Source: Bacteroidaceae bacterium (GTDB lineage: Bacteria > Bacteroidota > Bacteroidia > Bacteroidales > Bacteroidaceae). From it: 64,000 bases of DNA. Location of the stretch: assembly GCA_024398785.1 (NCBI GenBank), contig JAKSIO010000001.1:620001-684000 (forward strand). The letters are read 5' to 3'. The position numbers and the translations under genes were made by a program. Below the pieces are notes generated by a model that had not been told where the DNA came from, did not search any database, and saw only the letters and a program-made list of their open reading frames with translations. Below, in pieces: positions 53,682-62,149 of the stretch. The first letter of the stretch is position 1, and each line of letters opens with the position of its first letter.

Positions 53682-53712
53682 GTACCATCTTTTAATGAGT
53701 GGTACAAAGATA
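53682..53712 (-). promoter_or_regulatory. rho promoter -7 box with overlapping inverted repeat
   Basis: TATCTTTG on the - strand (53712-53705) fits the -7 consensus, giving a ~85-nt leader before rho. Directly at the expected start site is an inverted repeat, GTACCA-N12-TGGTAC (53682-53705), with a third GGTAC just downstream. It could be an operator or part of a leader stem. Rho genes are often autoregulated. Confidence 0.45.
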
Positions 53713-53761
53713 GAGTTTTTTTTTGAAAAAAGGAATTCTGAAGAAAAAAATCTCAAAAGAG

Positions 53762-54502
53762 TTATTTTATAAGGGCACTTTCAATGGCGGCTGCAGATTC
53801 TGCAATGGATGCAGTCATGTGCTCGCCACGGGTTTGGGCATCGTCTTGAGGCATACCCTTTGGATGTATTGGCTGGTGAATGGTAATGCTCATCTTATGG
53901 CATTGTAAAAACCATCTTCCCTTTGGCATTACATTGCGTGCACCGTTTATTGTAACAGGGAGAAGCGGCAAATGCAGTTCTTCGGCAAGGGCGAAAGCAC
54001 CTTTCTTGAAACGTCCCAATGAACCATCCTTTGTTCGTGTTCCCTCAGGAAAGATTGTTACGGACATTCCGTTTACCAATGCATTCTTTGCGGCTGTCAT
54101 GCCGCCTGCAGCATCTTTTCTTGACGCACGGTCAATGAATATATGTCCGCACATTTTGCATGCGAAACCTACAAACGGTACTTTTTCTATCTCTTTTTTA
54201 ATCATCCATTTGAAGCGTATGCCAATAAAACCGTAAATAAGGAATGTATCTATGATACTCTGGTGGTTGGGGATGATTACATAAGATTGTCCTTTCTGAA
54301 TATTTTCTTTTCCGTATACCTTGACTGGCAATAGACATACAAGACATACGGCACGGGACCATAACATGCCGGGGTAATAGCCCCAAAAAGACTTGCTTCC
54401 TAAAAGACTTCCTATTATGGTTGTCAAGGCTGTAAGTATAGTAAGGACCAGTACAATGGGGAGAACAATGAAAAGCTGGTAGATGTAGTATAGAAATTTC
54501 AT
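53762..54502 (-). CDS. plsC: 1-acyl-sn-glycerol-3-phosphate acyltransferase
   Basis: 246 residues. One N-terminal membrane helix (about 4-35), then the acyltransferase signature NHQSIIDTF (HxxxxD), MIKKEIEKVPFVG, and the substrate-binding FPEGTRTKDG. It acylates lysophosphatidic acid to phosphatidic acid at the inner membrane. It follows pyrC by 1 nt at the end of the potABCD-pyrC-plsC run. Confidence 0.93.
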   Translation of the reverse strand: MKFLYYIYQLFIVLPIVLVLTILTALTTIIGSLLGSKSFWGYYPGMLWSRAVCLVCLLPVKVYGKENIQKGQSYVIIPNHQSIIDTFLIYGFIGIRFKWMIKKEIEKVPFVGFACKMCGHIFIDRASRKDAAGGMTAAKNALVNGMSVTIFPEGTRTKDGSLGRFKKGAFALAEELHLPLLPVTINGARNVMPKGRWFLQCHKMSITIHQPIHPKGMPQDDAQTRGEHMTASIAESAAAIESALIK

Positions 54503-54503
54503 A

Positions 54504-55829
54504 TTATTCGAATTTTACTCTTTGCCCGCGATAATCCGTATTCAGTACACCGCAGTTATTAATAATATTACCGTTTACAAGCGTATATTTTATATTCCAG
54601 TCAAATTTGTGCCCGGTAAAAGGTGACCATTTGCATATGCTTGGCAGATTAGCTCCGTCTGCAGTAAAACTTTCTTTTGCTACCAGAACAAGGTCTGCAA
54701 AATAGCCGGGCTCAATAAATCCGCGTTTCTGTATTCCGAAAAGTGTAGCCTGGTTATGGGCCATCTTTTCAACTATCTGCGTAACGGATATGTAACCCAT
54801 GTCCATGAGCTCAAACATTACGTTAAGTGAATAGGGCAGCAGGGGCATTCCCGATGCCGCCGTGAGCGCTCCTCCCTGTTTTTCGCTCCAAATATGCGGG
54901 GCATGGTCAGTGCCAACAACATCGCATTTGTTTGTTGAAAGGGCCGTGCGCAGGGCTTTTCTGCACTCTTCCCCCTTTATGGCAGGGTTGCATTTGATGC
55001 CCCCGTGTGTTGCTGCCATGTCCTTATCTGTAAAGAAAAGATGATGCGGACAGAATTCTGCTGTAATCTTTTTGCTCCTGTCAAGAGGCTTGTCTTCAAA
55101 CAGACTCAGTTCTTTGTCTGTTGAAACGTGCATTACATGCAATCTGGCATTATTGTTGTTTGCAAGTTCAATTGCAGTGGAGGTAGAACTGTAACAGGCT
55201 TCTATGGAACGTATCAGGTGGTGATATTCCACTGAGGGTTCACCCTGGCACTCTTTTTTATAGCGTTCAATATTCTGCTCTATTATCTGCTGGTCTTCGC
55301 AATGTGCCGCAATTATTACAGGCGATGCCGAAAACAGTCTGTTCAGACTCTCTTTGCCGTCAACAAGCATGTTGCCTGTGCTTGATCCCATAAAGAGTTT
55401 TACACCGCATGCCTGTCCTGTTTGCAGTTTTTCTATTTCAGCTATGTTGTCATTGGTGGCACCAAGGTAGAACGAATAGTTGACAAGACAGTTGTCAGAT
55501 GCATAGCTGAACTTATCTTCCAACGCCTGCAGGGTAGTGGTCTGAGGTTTTGTGTTGGGCATGTCGAATATTGTGGTAACGCCGCCCAGTGCCGCAAGAC
55601 GTGACTCACTTGCCATTGTTGCCTTGTGTGTGAGCCCGGGATCGCGGAAATGAACGTGGTCATCAATGACACCTGGCAGAAGATACATGCCTGTGGCATC
55701 GATTATGCGGTCTGCAACGGTATCAGTACAGCCAACACTTTGGATGATATTGTCTTTTACAAGAACAGAGGCTTTTTTTATGGAGCCTCTGTTCACTATG
55801 TTTGCATTTTTGATGAGTATAGTTCCCAT
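54504..55829 (-). CDS. pyrC: Dihydroorotase
   Basis: 441 residues of the class I (multifunctional-type) dihydroorotase: zinc ligands in HVHFRDPG, AAHCEDQ, LHVMHVST, and the catalytic Asp in GTDHAPH; LGGVTTIFDMPNT is also typical. It closes carbamoyl-aspartate to dihydroorotate. Related amidohydrolases such as allantoinase are possible but the motif set favours PyrC. It directly abuts the glycosyltransferase gene before it. Confidence 0.92.
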   Translation of the reverse strand: MGTILIKNANIVNRGSIKKASVLVKDNIIQSVGCTDTVADRIIDATGMYLLPGVIDDHVHFRDPGLTHKATMASESRLAALGGVTTIFDMPNTKPQTTTLQALEDKFSYASDNCLVNYSFYLGATNDNIAEIEKLQTGQACGVKLFMGSSTGNMLVDGKESLNRLFSASPVIIAAHCEDQQIIEQNIERYKKECQGEPSVEYHHLIRSIEACYSSTSTAIELANNNNARLHVMHVSTDKELSLFEDKPLDRSKKITAEFCPHHLFFTDKDMAATHGGIKCNPAIKGEECRKALRTALSTNKCDVVGTDHAPHIWSEKQGGALTAASGMPLLPYSLNVMFELMDMGYISVTQIVEKMAHNQATLFGIQKRGFIEPGYFADLVLVAKESFTADGANLPSICKWSPFTGHKFDWNIKYTLVNGNIINNCGVLNTDYRGQRVKFE

Positions 55830-56582
55830 TTATTCGGTAGCTTTCGGCTTTGGATATTTCTTGAACCAGCTTGATATCTTCAAACGGATAACTCCAAAGA
55901 GTGCCTCGCTGAAAATACCGCCGCTCATTTTTGAAGTTCCTAATTCTCTATTTACAAAAATTACAGGAACTTCTTTTATCTTGAATCCGCATTTGTATGT
56001 TGTGAATTTCATCTCAATCTGGAAAGCGTATCCTTTGAAATGAATTTTGTCCAAATCTATGGTTTCAAGTACTCTGCGGCTGTAACATTTGAAACCGGCA
56101 GTAGAGTCACGCAACGGAAGCCCGGTAATGAACTGAACGTAGCGCGATGCGAAATAACTCATCAGAACGCGTCCCATGGGCCAGTTGACAACGTTGACTC
56201 CGCTCACATAACGGGAACCTATGGCCAGATCGTATCCATCTTCCTTGCAAGCCTTCAGCAGACGCGGCAAATCATTGGGATTGTGTGAAAAGTCTGCATC
56301 CATTTCAAATATGTAATCATAAGAGTGTTCAATACACCATTTGAATCCTGTGATATAGGCTGTTCCAAGTCCAAGTTTACCTTGACGTTCTACAAGAAAC
56401 AACTTTCCTGTGAACTCATTTTTCTGCAATTTCTTGACAATAGCGGCAGTCCCGTCCGGAGAACCATCATCAATGATGAGTATGTGGAATTCCGTGGGCA
56501 GAGCAAAGACAGTACGGATAATATTTTCAATATTCTCCTTCTCGTTATAAGTGGGGATTATAATAATATTCTTACATTCCAT
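55830..56582 (-). CDS. Polyprenol-phosphate mannosyltransferase-like (DPM1-type) glycosyltransferase
   Basis: 250 residues. IIPTYNEKENIENII at the start, LIIDDGSPDGTA, EMDADFSHNPNDLPRL and RDSTAGFKCYSRRVLE match the DPM1/Ppm1 group of GT2 enzymes. Without large membrane domains it makes polyprenyl-phosphate sugars used as donors outside the membrane. The sugar (mannose or glucose) is not certain. It lies 16 nt after potD and abuts pyrC. Confidence 0.88.
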   Translation of the reverse strand: MECKNIIIIPTYNEKENIENIIRTVFALPTEFHILIIDDGSPDGTAAIVKKLQKNEFTGKLFLVERQGKLGLGTAYITGFKWCIEHSYDYIFEMDADFSHNPNDLPRLLKACKEDGYDLAIGSRYVSGVNVVNWPMGRVLMSYFASRYVQFITGLPLRDSTAGFKCYSRRVLETIDLDKIHFKGYAFQIEMKFTTYKCGFKIKEVPVIFVNRELGTSKMSGGIFSEALFGVIRLKISSWFKKYPKPKATE

Positions 56583-56598
56583 ACTGCGAATATATATA

Positions 56599-57903
56599 TT
56601 ATTTCCTTACTCCATTCTTTTTTGTCTTCTTTTTTGAAGACTTTTTGAGTATATAGATTACAATACCGCAGACTACAATGGCAATAATGATTACAGATGT
56701 TGTACTCAGACTGTCACCCTTGACTTGTGACCACATATCCATCAGGGCTTCCGTGCGGTCGCCAGCATCGTGCATCATAGCGCAGTTCTCAATTGTTTTT
56801 TTGTCAGGATATTGTACGGCGTTGACTTTAACGCTTTCTGCACCTTCTCCAAAGAAGTAGCTAAGGTCAATTTCCTCTTCCAGATCTTCTTCTATTTTGC
56901 TTTCAAGGATTTCCGGTGTTGCAACAGCACTTACGTATCCGATGTAATCCATATTGCGCATTGCGTTTTCAGGCATGCACATAAAGTTGATAAAGTAGCG
57001 GGCTGCTTCAACGTTCTGAGCGTACTTGGGTATTACCCAACCGTCAAACCAGATGTTGCTGCCTTCTTTCGGTACGGTGTATGCCAGGTGGGTGGCATCG
57101 CCTATCTCTTCAAGAGCCCACATGGCGTCGCCGCTCCATGTAAGGTTTACCCATGCTTTTTCCTGGGCCATACGTTCCTTGCCGAAGTCAACTTCCCAAC
57201 CGTTGAAATTGTCTTTAGCTTTGGCAATTGTATCAAGAAACATCTGTATTGATTCCGGACTGTAGTCGTTCATGACCTGACTTCTGGTCATAAGGCCTTT
57301 TTTGACAACATCCTGTTTGAGGTAGAGCAGAACGGAACAATATACGTCGTGAACGGCATCTTTCATCAGGATCTTGTCTCTGAATTTGGGATTCCATAAA
57401 ATTCCCCATGAACTGGCTTCTTCTTCTGTTACATATTTGGTGTTGTACATAATGCCAGTTGTACCCCACATGTAACCTATGGCATAGTTTTTACCTTCTC
57501 TGATGCCGGATGTGACCTCATCAAGCAAGCCGTTGATGAACGGTGATATGTTCTGCGTGTAGTCTGGTGTGGAACCGAAATTGCGGTCAATGGGAAGAAG
57601 CAGGTCCTTTTTGAGCATTCTCTCAATTATGTAGTCAGAAGGACATACTACATCGTAATCCTCTTTTCCTATTTCGATTTTTGTCAGCATAACTTCGTTG
57701 ATGTCAAACAGCTGATAGCTGACTTGAACCTTTTTTCCCGTTTCCTGGAAATACCATTCTTCAAATTCTTCAAGAAGATCTTCGTCAATATAGTCAGCCC
57801 AATTGTAAACCTTAAGAATTTCGCTGCGGTCCTGTGCTGTGGCATTAACGGAAACAAAACACATTGCCATAACGGCAACAATTGTTGAGAAAAGCTTTTT
57901 CAT
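56599..57903 (-). CDS. potD: Spermidine/putrescine-binding protein, membrane-anchored form
   Basis: 434 residues: signal peptide (MKKLFSTIVAVMAMCFVSVNATA), then a PotD-like periplasmic binding protein fold (KVYNWADYIDEDLLEEFEEW, DVVCPSDYIIERM, WGTTGIMYNTK, WVIPKYAQNVEAARYFINF). Unusually, after the binding domain comes a membrane helix (TTSVIIIAIVVCGIVIYIL) and a lysine-rich end, so it is anchored by a C-terminal helix instead of a lipid. Typical PotD is ~350 residues and ends without it. It is the last of the potA-potB-potC-potD genes. Confidence 0.92.
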   Translation of the reverse strand: MKKLFSTIVAVMAMCFVSVNATAQDRSEILKVYNWADYIDEDLLEEFEEWYFQETGKKVQVSYQLFDINEVMLTKIEIGKEDYDVVCPSDYIIERMLKKDLLLPIDRNFGSTPDYTQNISPFINGLLDEVTSGIREGKNYAIGYMWGTTGIMYNTKYVTEEEASSWGILWNPKFRDKILMKDAVHDVYCSVLLYLKQDVVKKGLMTRSQVMNDYSPESIQMFLDTIAKAKDNFNGWEVDFGKERMAQEKAWVNLTWSGDAMWALEEIGDATHLAYTVPKEGSNIWFDGWVIPKYAQNVEAARYFINFMCMPENAMRNMDYIGYVSAVATPEILESKIEEDLEEEIDLSYFFGEGAESVKVNAVQYPDKKTIENCAMMHDAGDRTEALMDMWSQVKGDSLSTTSVIIIAIVVCGIVIYILKKSSKKKTKKNGVRK

Positions 57904-57929
57904 CTAAGTAGAGTAAAAAAATAAATTAG

Positions 57930-58757
57930 TTATACATTGAAAAATTGAAAACTTGATTTCTTTTTGTCCGCACGCATGTTTCCTATTATCAGCAGCAGCA
58001 TCAAAACTATCACAACGATAGAAGATATGGCGCGCAGTTCCGGGGTGAGACCGCCTTTGCGGGCATCGGAGTAGATATATGTTGACAAGGTCTCAAGACC
58101 ATTGTTGCCTTTTGTGAATACGGATACGGCAAAATCGTCGATAGACAGCACAAAAGAGAGCATGAATCCTGAAACCATGCCGGTCCGGATTTCCGGTATG
58201 ACCACTTTGCGGAAAGCCTGGAACGGAGTGGCTCCAAGGTCCAGCGCGGCTTCGTAAACATTGTTGTTCATCTGCTTGAGACGTGGCATTACGCTCAAAA
58301 CTACATACGGGGTGCAGAATGTGACGTGCGCAAGTATGATAGTTGCATATCCCTGAGTTATGCCAAGGCTTATGAACAGAAGAAACAAAGATATACCGGT
58401 AATGATATCGGGGTTGATCATTGGAATGTCGTTGGCAAACGTAATGGCCTGGCGCCAGCGTCCGCGCAGATTGTGCAATCCTACTGCCGCAAAACTGCCC
58501 AGTACGGTTGCTATGGTCGATGCCGCTACTGCTATGATTATTGTGTTCAGTGCAGCACGTCCTATGGCATCGGCATTCTGTCCGGTACCGTTAAAGAGGG
58601 ATACGTACAAATCAAGTGAGAATCCCTTCCAGTTTCCAATGGATTTTGAGTTTGTAAAAGAGTAGATAATTACAATTGCTATCGGTGCATATATTGCCAG
58701 AAGCAGAATGTAGAGGTATACTCTTGATATGATATTGAATTTTGTCTTGTTCTGCAT
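57930..58757 (-). CDS. potC: Spermidine/putrescine ABC transporter permease
   Basis: 275 residues with six hydrophobic helices and the EAA-type loop (EAALDLGATPFQAFRKVVIPEI) that contacts the ATPase. The N-terminus VYLYILLLAIYAPIAIVIIYS is typical of PotC. It forms the channel with PotB. 9 nt after potB. Confidence 0.93.
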   Translation of the reverse strand: MQNKTKFNIISRVYLYILLLAIYAPIAIVIIYSFTNSKSIGNWKGFSLDLYVSLFNGTGQNADAIGRAALNTIIIAVAASTIATVLGSFAAVGLHNLRGRWRQAITFANDIPMINPDIITGISLFLLFISLGITQGYATIILAHVTFCTPYVVLSVMPRLKQMNNNVYEAALDLGATPFQAFRKVVIPEIRTGMVSGFMLSFVLSIDDFAVSVFTKGNNGLETLSTYIYSDARKGGLTPELRAISSIVVIVLMLLLIIGNMRADKKKSSFQFFNV

Positions 58758-58766
58758 ACTCTTTCT

Positions 58767-59567
58767 TTAGAAACTTGTTTCCTGTTCTTCCTGAGACCCT
58801 TTCTTACGGTCAATCATCAGACTCAGATAAATGATAACCAGCATAATCAGAGACAATGCCGCGCCAAAGTTCATTTTGTCCGTAATCATGATATTCTCCT
58901 GTATAATGGAACCGAACAGTCTCTTGTTGTTCAGTGTCAGAATCTCAGATATGGCAAAGGTCGATATAGCCGGCAGGAATACCATCATTATTCCGCTTGT
59001 GATTCCCGGTGCAGAAAGAGGCAGTATAACGCGTCTGATCAGCTGTCCTATAGTTGCTCCAAGGTCCTGGGCGGCTTCAATCAATGCCGGGTCAATTTTG
59101 ATTATGCTGTTGTAGATTGGAAATATCATGAACGGCAGAAAATCGTATGTGAGTCCGAACAGAAGCGCTCCCTCGCCAAGTTGCAGGTGCAGGAAATCAA
59201 ACAGTGCCACTGTAGCCAGAGAACGTATAAGCACATTTACAAACATAGGAAGAACGAACAGCATTATAAGAATTCTGCTTTTGCTGACATTCATCCTTGC
59301 CAGAAAAAAAGCTGCCGGGTAGGCAATAAGTATGCATAAGCATGTCACTACCGATGCCACCACAATTGAATATATGAAAGTATTCAGTATTTCTGTCTGA
59401 GTGAAGAATTTTACAAAGTGTTTCAGAGTAAAATTCCCGTTGTAGTCAAAGAATGAATACAAGCCAATCAGCACCAGTGGTACTATTACGAATATCAACA
59501 GGAAAACCATGTATGGCAGAACCCAGTTGGATCGTTTGCTTTTGCGCAGACTGAAAGGTATCTTCAT
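58767..59567 (-). CDS. potB: Spermidine/putrescine ABC transporter permease
   Basis: 266 residues, six hydrophobic helices, with the EAA loop EAAQDLGATIGQLIRRVILPLS. Order before potC and similarity to PotB in the N-terminal MVFLLIFVIVPLVLIGLYSFF region support PotB over PotC. It shares one base with the end of potA. Confidence 0.92.
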   Translation of the reverse strand: MKIPFSLRKSKRSNWVLPYMVFLLIFVIVPLVLIGLYSFFDYNGNFTLKHFVKFFTQTEILNTFIYSIVVASVVTCLCILIAYPAAFFLARMNVSKSRILIMLFVLPMFVNVLIRSLATVALFDFLHLQLGEGALLFGLTYDFLPFMIFPIYNSIIKIDPALIEAAQDLGATIGQLIRRVILPLSAPGITSGIMMVFLPAISTFAISEILTLNNKRLFGSIIQENIMITDKMNFGAALSLIMLVIIYLSLMIDRKKGSQEEQETSF

Positions 59568-61114
59568 TATGCTTTTTCTATTTTGATCTTGTCAGGATAG
59601 AATTTGATACCCACGTTGTCTCCGTCGTCCCAAACCTCGGTGGTGTCAACATAGAGTATATTGCCGTTGTCTGTAGTGACTGTCAGATGGTAGTGGTCTC
59701 CCTTGTACAGAATGAATGTTATCTCTCCTCCCAAAGCACCGTCTTCCTTGTAGTCCATCAGTTCAATATCCTTGAATTCAACGGTAGCTTTGATTGCTGT
59801 GCCAGGTTCGATATCATTAATTTCATTGCATTCCACAGCTGCTCCAAACAGTTCTACAGAGGTGGAAGACAGCATCTGTCCCTCAATAACATTGCTGACA
59901 ACAGGTTTTTTCATTACCTGTATATCGAAAGGCTTGATAATAAGACTTACTTCTGAACCTGTTTCAAACGCATTGTAGTCCTGAACTGTCAGTTCATAAC
60001 CGTTTTCTGTTTCAACGGCCATCTCGTAGTGCACGCCTTTGAAGATACAGCTTGTAACTTTGCCATTTATCATTGCGTTGTCATTGCGGTTCATTATGTA
60101 TATGTCTTCAGGACGGATAACAACGTCAACCTGTTCGTTTTCCGCAAATCCAACATCAACACAGTCAAAGTCCCGACCCATAAAACTGACCAGCTTGTCT
60201 TTTTTCATGATGCCGTTCAGAATGTTGCTCTCTCCAATGAAATCTGCAACGAAAGGATTCACAGGCTCATTGTAGATATCAACCGGCGTTCCAATCTGCT
60301 GAACAACGCCGTCGCGCATAACAACAATTGTGTCGCTCAGTGTAAGGGCTTCCTCCTGGTCATGCGTAACATATATGAATGTGATGCCCAGATCTTTATG
60401 CATCTGCTTCAGTTCAAGCTGCATATCCTTGCGCATTTTCAGGTCAAGTGCTGCAAGCGGTTCGTCCAGAAGAAGAACTTTTGGCTTGTTGATTATGGCG
60501 CGGGCAATTGCAACACGCTGCTGCTGACCTCCGGAAAGAGAGTTGACATCGCGCTCCTCATAATCAGTAAGACCTACAATCTTAAGAACGCGCTTTACCT
60601 CTTTTTCAATTTTTTCTTCCGGAGTCTTTTTGAGTTTGAGACCGAAAGCTATATTATCGTAAACGTTAAGATGTGGAAAAAGAGCGTAGCGCTGGAATAC
60701 GGTGTTCATTGGACGCTGGTGTGGCGGTATGCTGTTTATGCATTTCCCGTCCAGTATTATTTCTCCCTGATCGGCCTGATGGAATCCGGCAAGCAATTTG
60801 AGCAGGGTGGTTTTTCCGCAACCGGAAGGTCCCAGAATTGTCACAAATTCACCTTTCTTAATAAAAAGGCTTACATTATTCAGTACGGTTTTATTTCCAA
60901 ATGATTTGGATATGTTGCGTATTTGAATAATGTAAGCCTTTTTGTTGTTTTCATCTACAGTTGCGACAGGATTGTCTGCTGCTGTAGGGTGACCTGCTGC
61001 AACAGGATTGTCTGCTGCACCCAGAGGAACAAAAGGAGGAATGTCAGGAGCGTGATGTGTGTAGCTCTCCTGTGCAACACCTTTTGCATTTGAAGCTTTT
61101 CTGCTTTCTGTCAT
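59567..61114 (-). CDS. potA: Spermidine/putrescine ABC transporter ATPase, with N- and C-terminal extensions
   Basis: 515 residues against ~375 usual. The ATPase core has Walker [10 protein letters not shown] (95-103), signature [14 protein letters not shown], Walker [13 protein letters not shown] and the H-loop VTHDQEEAL. The C-terminal part (about 290-515) contains two TOBE-like beta units instead of one. The first ~58 residues precede the usual start and include a duplicated element (ADNPVA, twice at about 34-51); no other in-frame ATG or GTG lies near the core, so the long form appears real. Drives polyamine uptake. A -7 box is ~70 nt upstream. Confidence 0.92.
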   Translation of the reverse strand: MTESRKASNAKGVAQESYTHHAPDIPPFVPLGAADNPVAAGHPTAADNPVATVDENNKKAYIIQIRNISKSFGNKTVLNNVSLFIKKGEFVTILGPSGCGKTTLLKLLAGFHQADQGEIILDGKCINSIPPHQRPMNTVFQRYALFPHLNVYDNIAFGLKLKKTPEEKIEKEVKRVLKIVGLTDYEERDVNSLSGGQQQRVAIARAIINKPKVLLLDEPLAALDLKMRKDMQLELKQMHKDLGITFIYVTHDQEEALTLSDTIVVMRDGVVQQIGTPVDIYNEPVNPFVADFIGESNILNGIMKKDKLVSFMGRDFDCVDVGFAENEQVDVVIRPEDIYIMNRNDNAMINGKVTSCIFKGVHYEMAVETENGYELTVQDYNAFETGSEVSLIIKPFDIQVMKKPVVSNVIEGQMLSSTSVELFGAAVECNEINDIEPGTAIKATVEFKDIELMDYKEDGALGGEITFILYKGDHYHLTVTTDNGNILYVDTTEVWDDGDNVGIKFYPDKIKIEKA

Positions 61115-61181
61115 CTTAACGTATATATTATTTAATGATATGTTGTTATGCTACTTGTTAGCGGTTGCCAATAGCGGGATG

Positions 61182-61189
61182 CAAAGGTA
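61182..61189 (-). promoter_or_regulatory. Bacteroidota -7 box (TACCTTTG) for the potA-plsC run
   Basis: TACCTTTG on the - strand, 67 nt before the potA ATG. It is the same 8-mer seen at several strong promoters here; the -33 region has no TTTG. Confidence 0.5.
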
Positions 61190-61232
61190 TTTAATAATTG
61201 GAAAATTAATGCATTGTTTACGTAAATTTTTT

Positions 61233-61240
61233 TAGTTTTG
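61233..61240 (+). promoter_or_regulatory. -7 box (TAGTTTTG) for the prolyl-tRNA editing gene
   Basis: TAGTTTTG on the + strand, 22 nt before the ATG at 61263, fits TAnnTTTG. No consensus -33. Confidence 0.4.
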
Positions 61241-61262
61241 CGGTATAAATTTTTACAATTAA

Positions 61263-61853
61263 ATGTTGAAGATTGAAATAGGCCGTCCTGCAGATGAAAC
61301 AGGCCGTCATCCCCGGGAAATCCGTGTGTATGATTTTCTGGACAAATTGGGTATTGAATATGAAAGGATTGATCATCATGCTGCCAATTCAATGGAGGTT
61401 TGCGGTGATATAGACCAGACTTTCCAGCGTATGACTCTGCAACAGTTCAAGGAGTGTTCTGCCGCTGAACGTGCAAATCATGCAATAATCTGCAAGAATC
61501 TGTTTCTTTGTAACAGGCAGGAGACCAAACTCTATCTGCTCATGATTCCTGGAGACAAACGCTTTGTTACAAAAGACCTTTCTGCGCAGATCAATTCCTC
61601 CCGCCTGTCTTTTGCCAGTCCTGAACTGATGCTCAAATATCTGGATGTCCTGCCGGGCTCAGTATCGGTTTTCGGTTTGTTGAACGATACAGAAAACAGA
61701 GTGCAGTTGCTTATTGATTCTGACTTGTACGATAGCAATTACGTTGGCTGCCATCCATGTATGAATACCAGCAGCATGCGTATCAAACTGTCGGATTTGA
61801 AAGAAAAAATCCTTCCTGCACTGCATCACAAACCTATTATTGTCAAGCTTTAG
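61263..61853 (+). CDS. Prolyl-tRNA editing (YbaK/ProXp-type) deacylase
   Basis: 196 residues. YDFLDKLGIEYERIDHHAA at the N-terminus, HAIICKNLFLCNRQETKLYLLMIPGDKRF with the conserved lysine, and GCHPCMNTSSMRI (the GxHP motif) near the C-terminus are typical of trans-editing proteins such as ProXp-ala or PrdX. They hydrolyse Ala-tRNA-Pro or related mischarged tRNAs in the cytoplasm. The exact specificity is not predictable by eye. It is a single + strand gene, overlapping the STAS gene by 11 bp. Confidence 0.85.
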   Translation: MLKIEIGRPADETGRHPREIRVYDFLDKLGIEYERIDHHAANSMEVCGDIDQTFQRMTLQQFKECSAAERANHAIICKNLFLCNRQETKLYLLMIPGDKRFVTKDLSAQINSSRLSFASPELMLKYLDVLPGSVSVFGLLNDTENRVQLLIDSDLYDSNYVGCHPCMNTSSMRIKLSDLKEKILPALHHKPIIVKL

Positions 61854-62148
61854 CCTTCAAGTCAATCTTTTGGTCAATGTTTGTCATCTGAAATATGCTC
61901 ATTACGTCAGGACAGATGTTTGTTACCGAAAATGTTGCATCCAGACTTTTTGCTTTCTTGTGTGCGGCCAATACCTGACGCAGTCCGGCAGATGACATGT
62001 ATTCCACGTTTTCAAAATCCAATACAATGCTGTCTGCGTTGTCAATTTCATCAATTGCTTTTCCAAGGTCCGGAGATGAAATGGTGTCCAACCATCCGGT
62101 GGGTTTGATTGTTACAATGCCGTTCTGGTTTGTTGTAATGATTTTCAT
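61843..62148 (-). CDS. STAS-domain anti-sigma factor antagonist
   Basis: 101 residues, all one STAS domain: VTIKPTGWLDTISSPDL, IVLDFENVEYMSSAGLRQVLAAHKKAK with the regulatory serine in YMSSAGLR, then the final helix. Antagonists of the RsbV/SpoIIAA type are phosphorylated by an RsbW-type kinase and reactivated by a PP2C phosphatase. The next gene upstream (1-nt gap) encodes both activities in one chain, so the partner is evident. The output target is not in the window. Convergent overlap of 11 bp with the prolyl-tRNA editing gene. Confidence 0.92.
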   Translation of the reverse strand: MKIITTNQNGIVTIKPTGWLDTISSPDLGKAIDEIDNADSIVLDFENVEYMSSAGLRQVLAAHKKAKSLDATFSVTNICPDVMSIFQMTNIDQKIDLKAKA

Positions 62149-62149
62149 A

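Noticed and set aside
60029..60904. 291-residue + strand ORF opposite potA
   Set aside because: It is the antisense of the highly conserved ABC ATPase core; the composition is Cys/Phe-rich and no family is seen.
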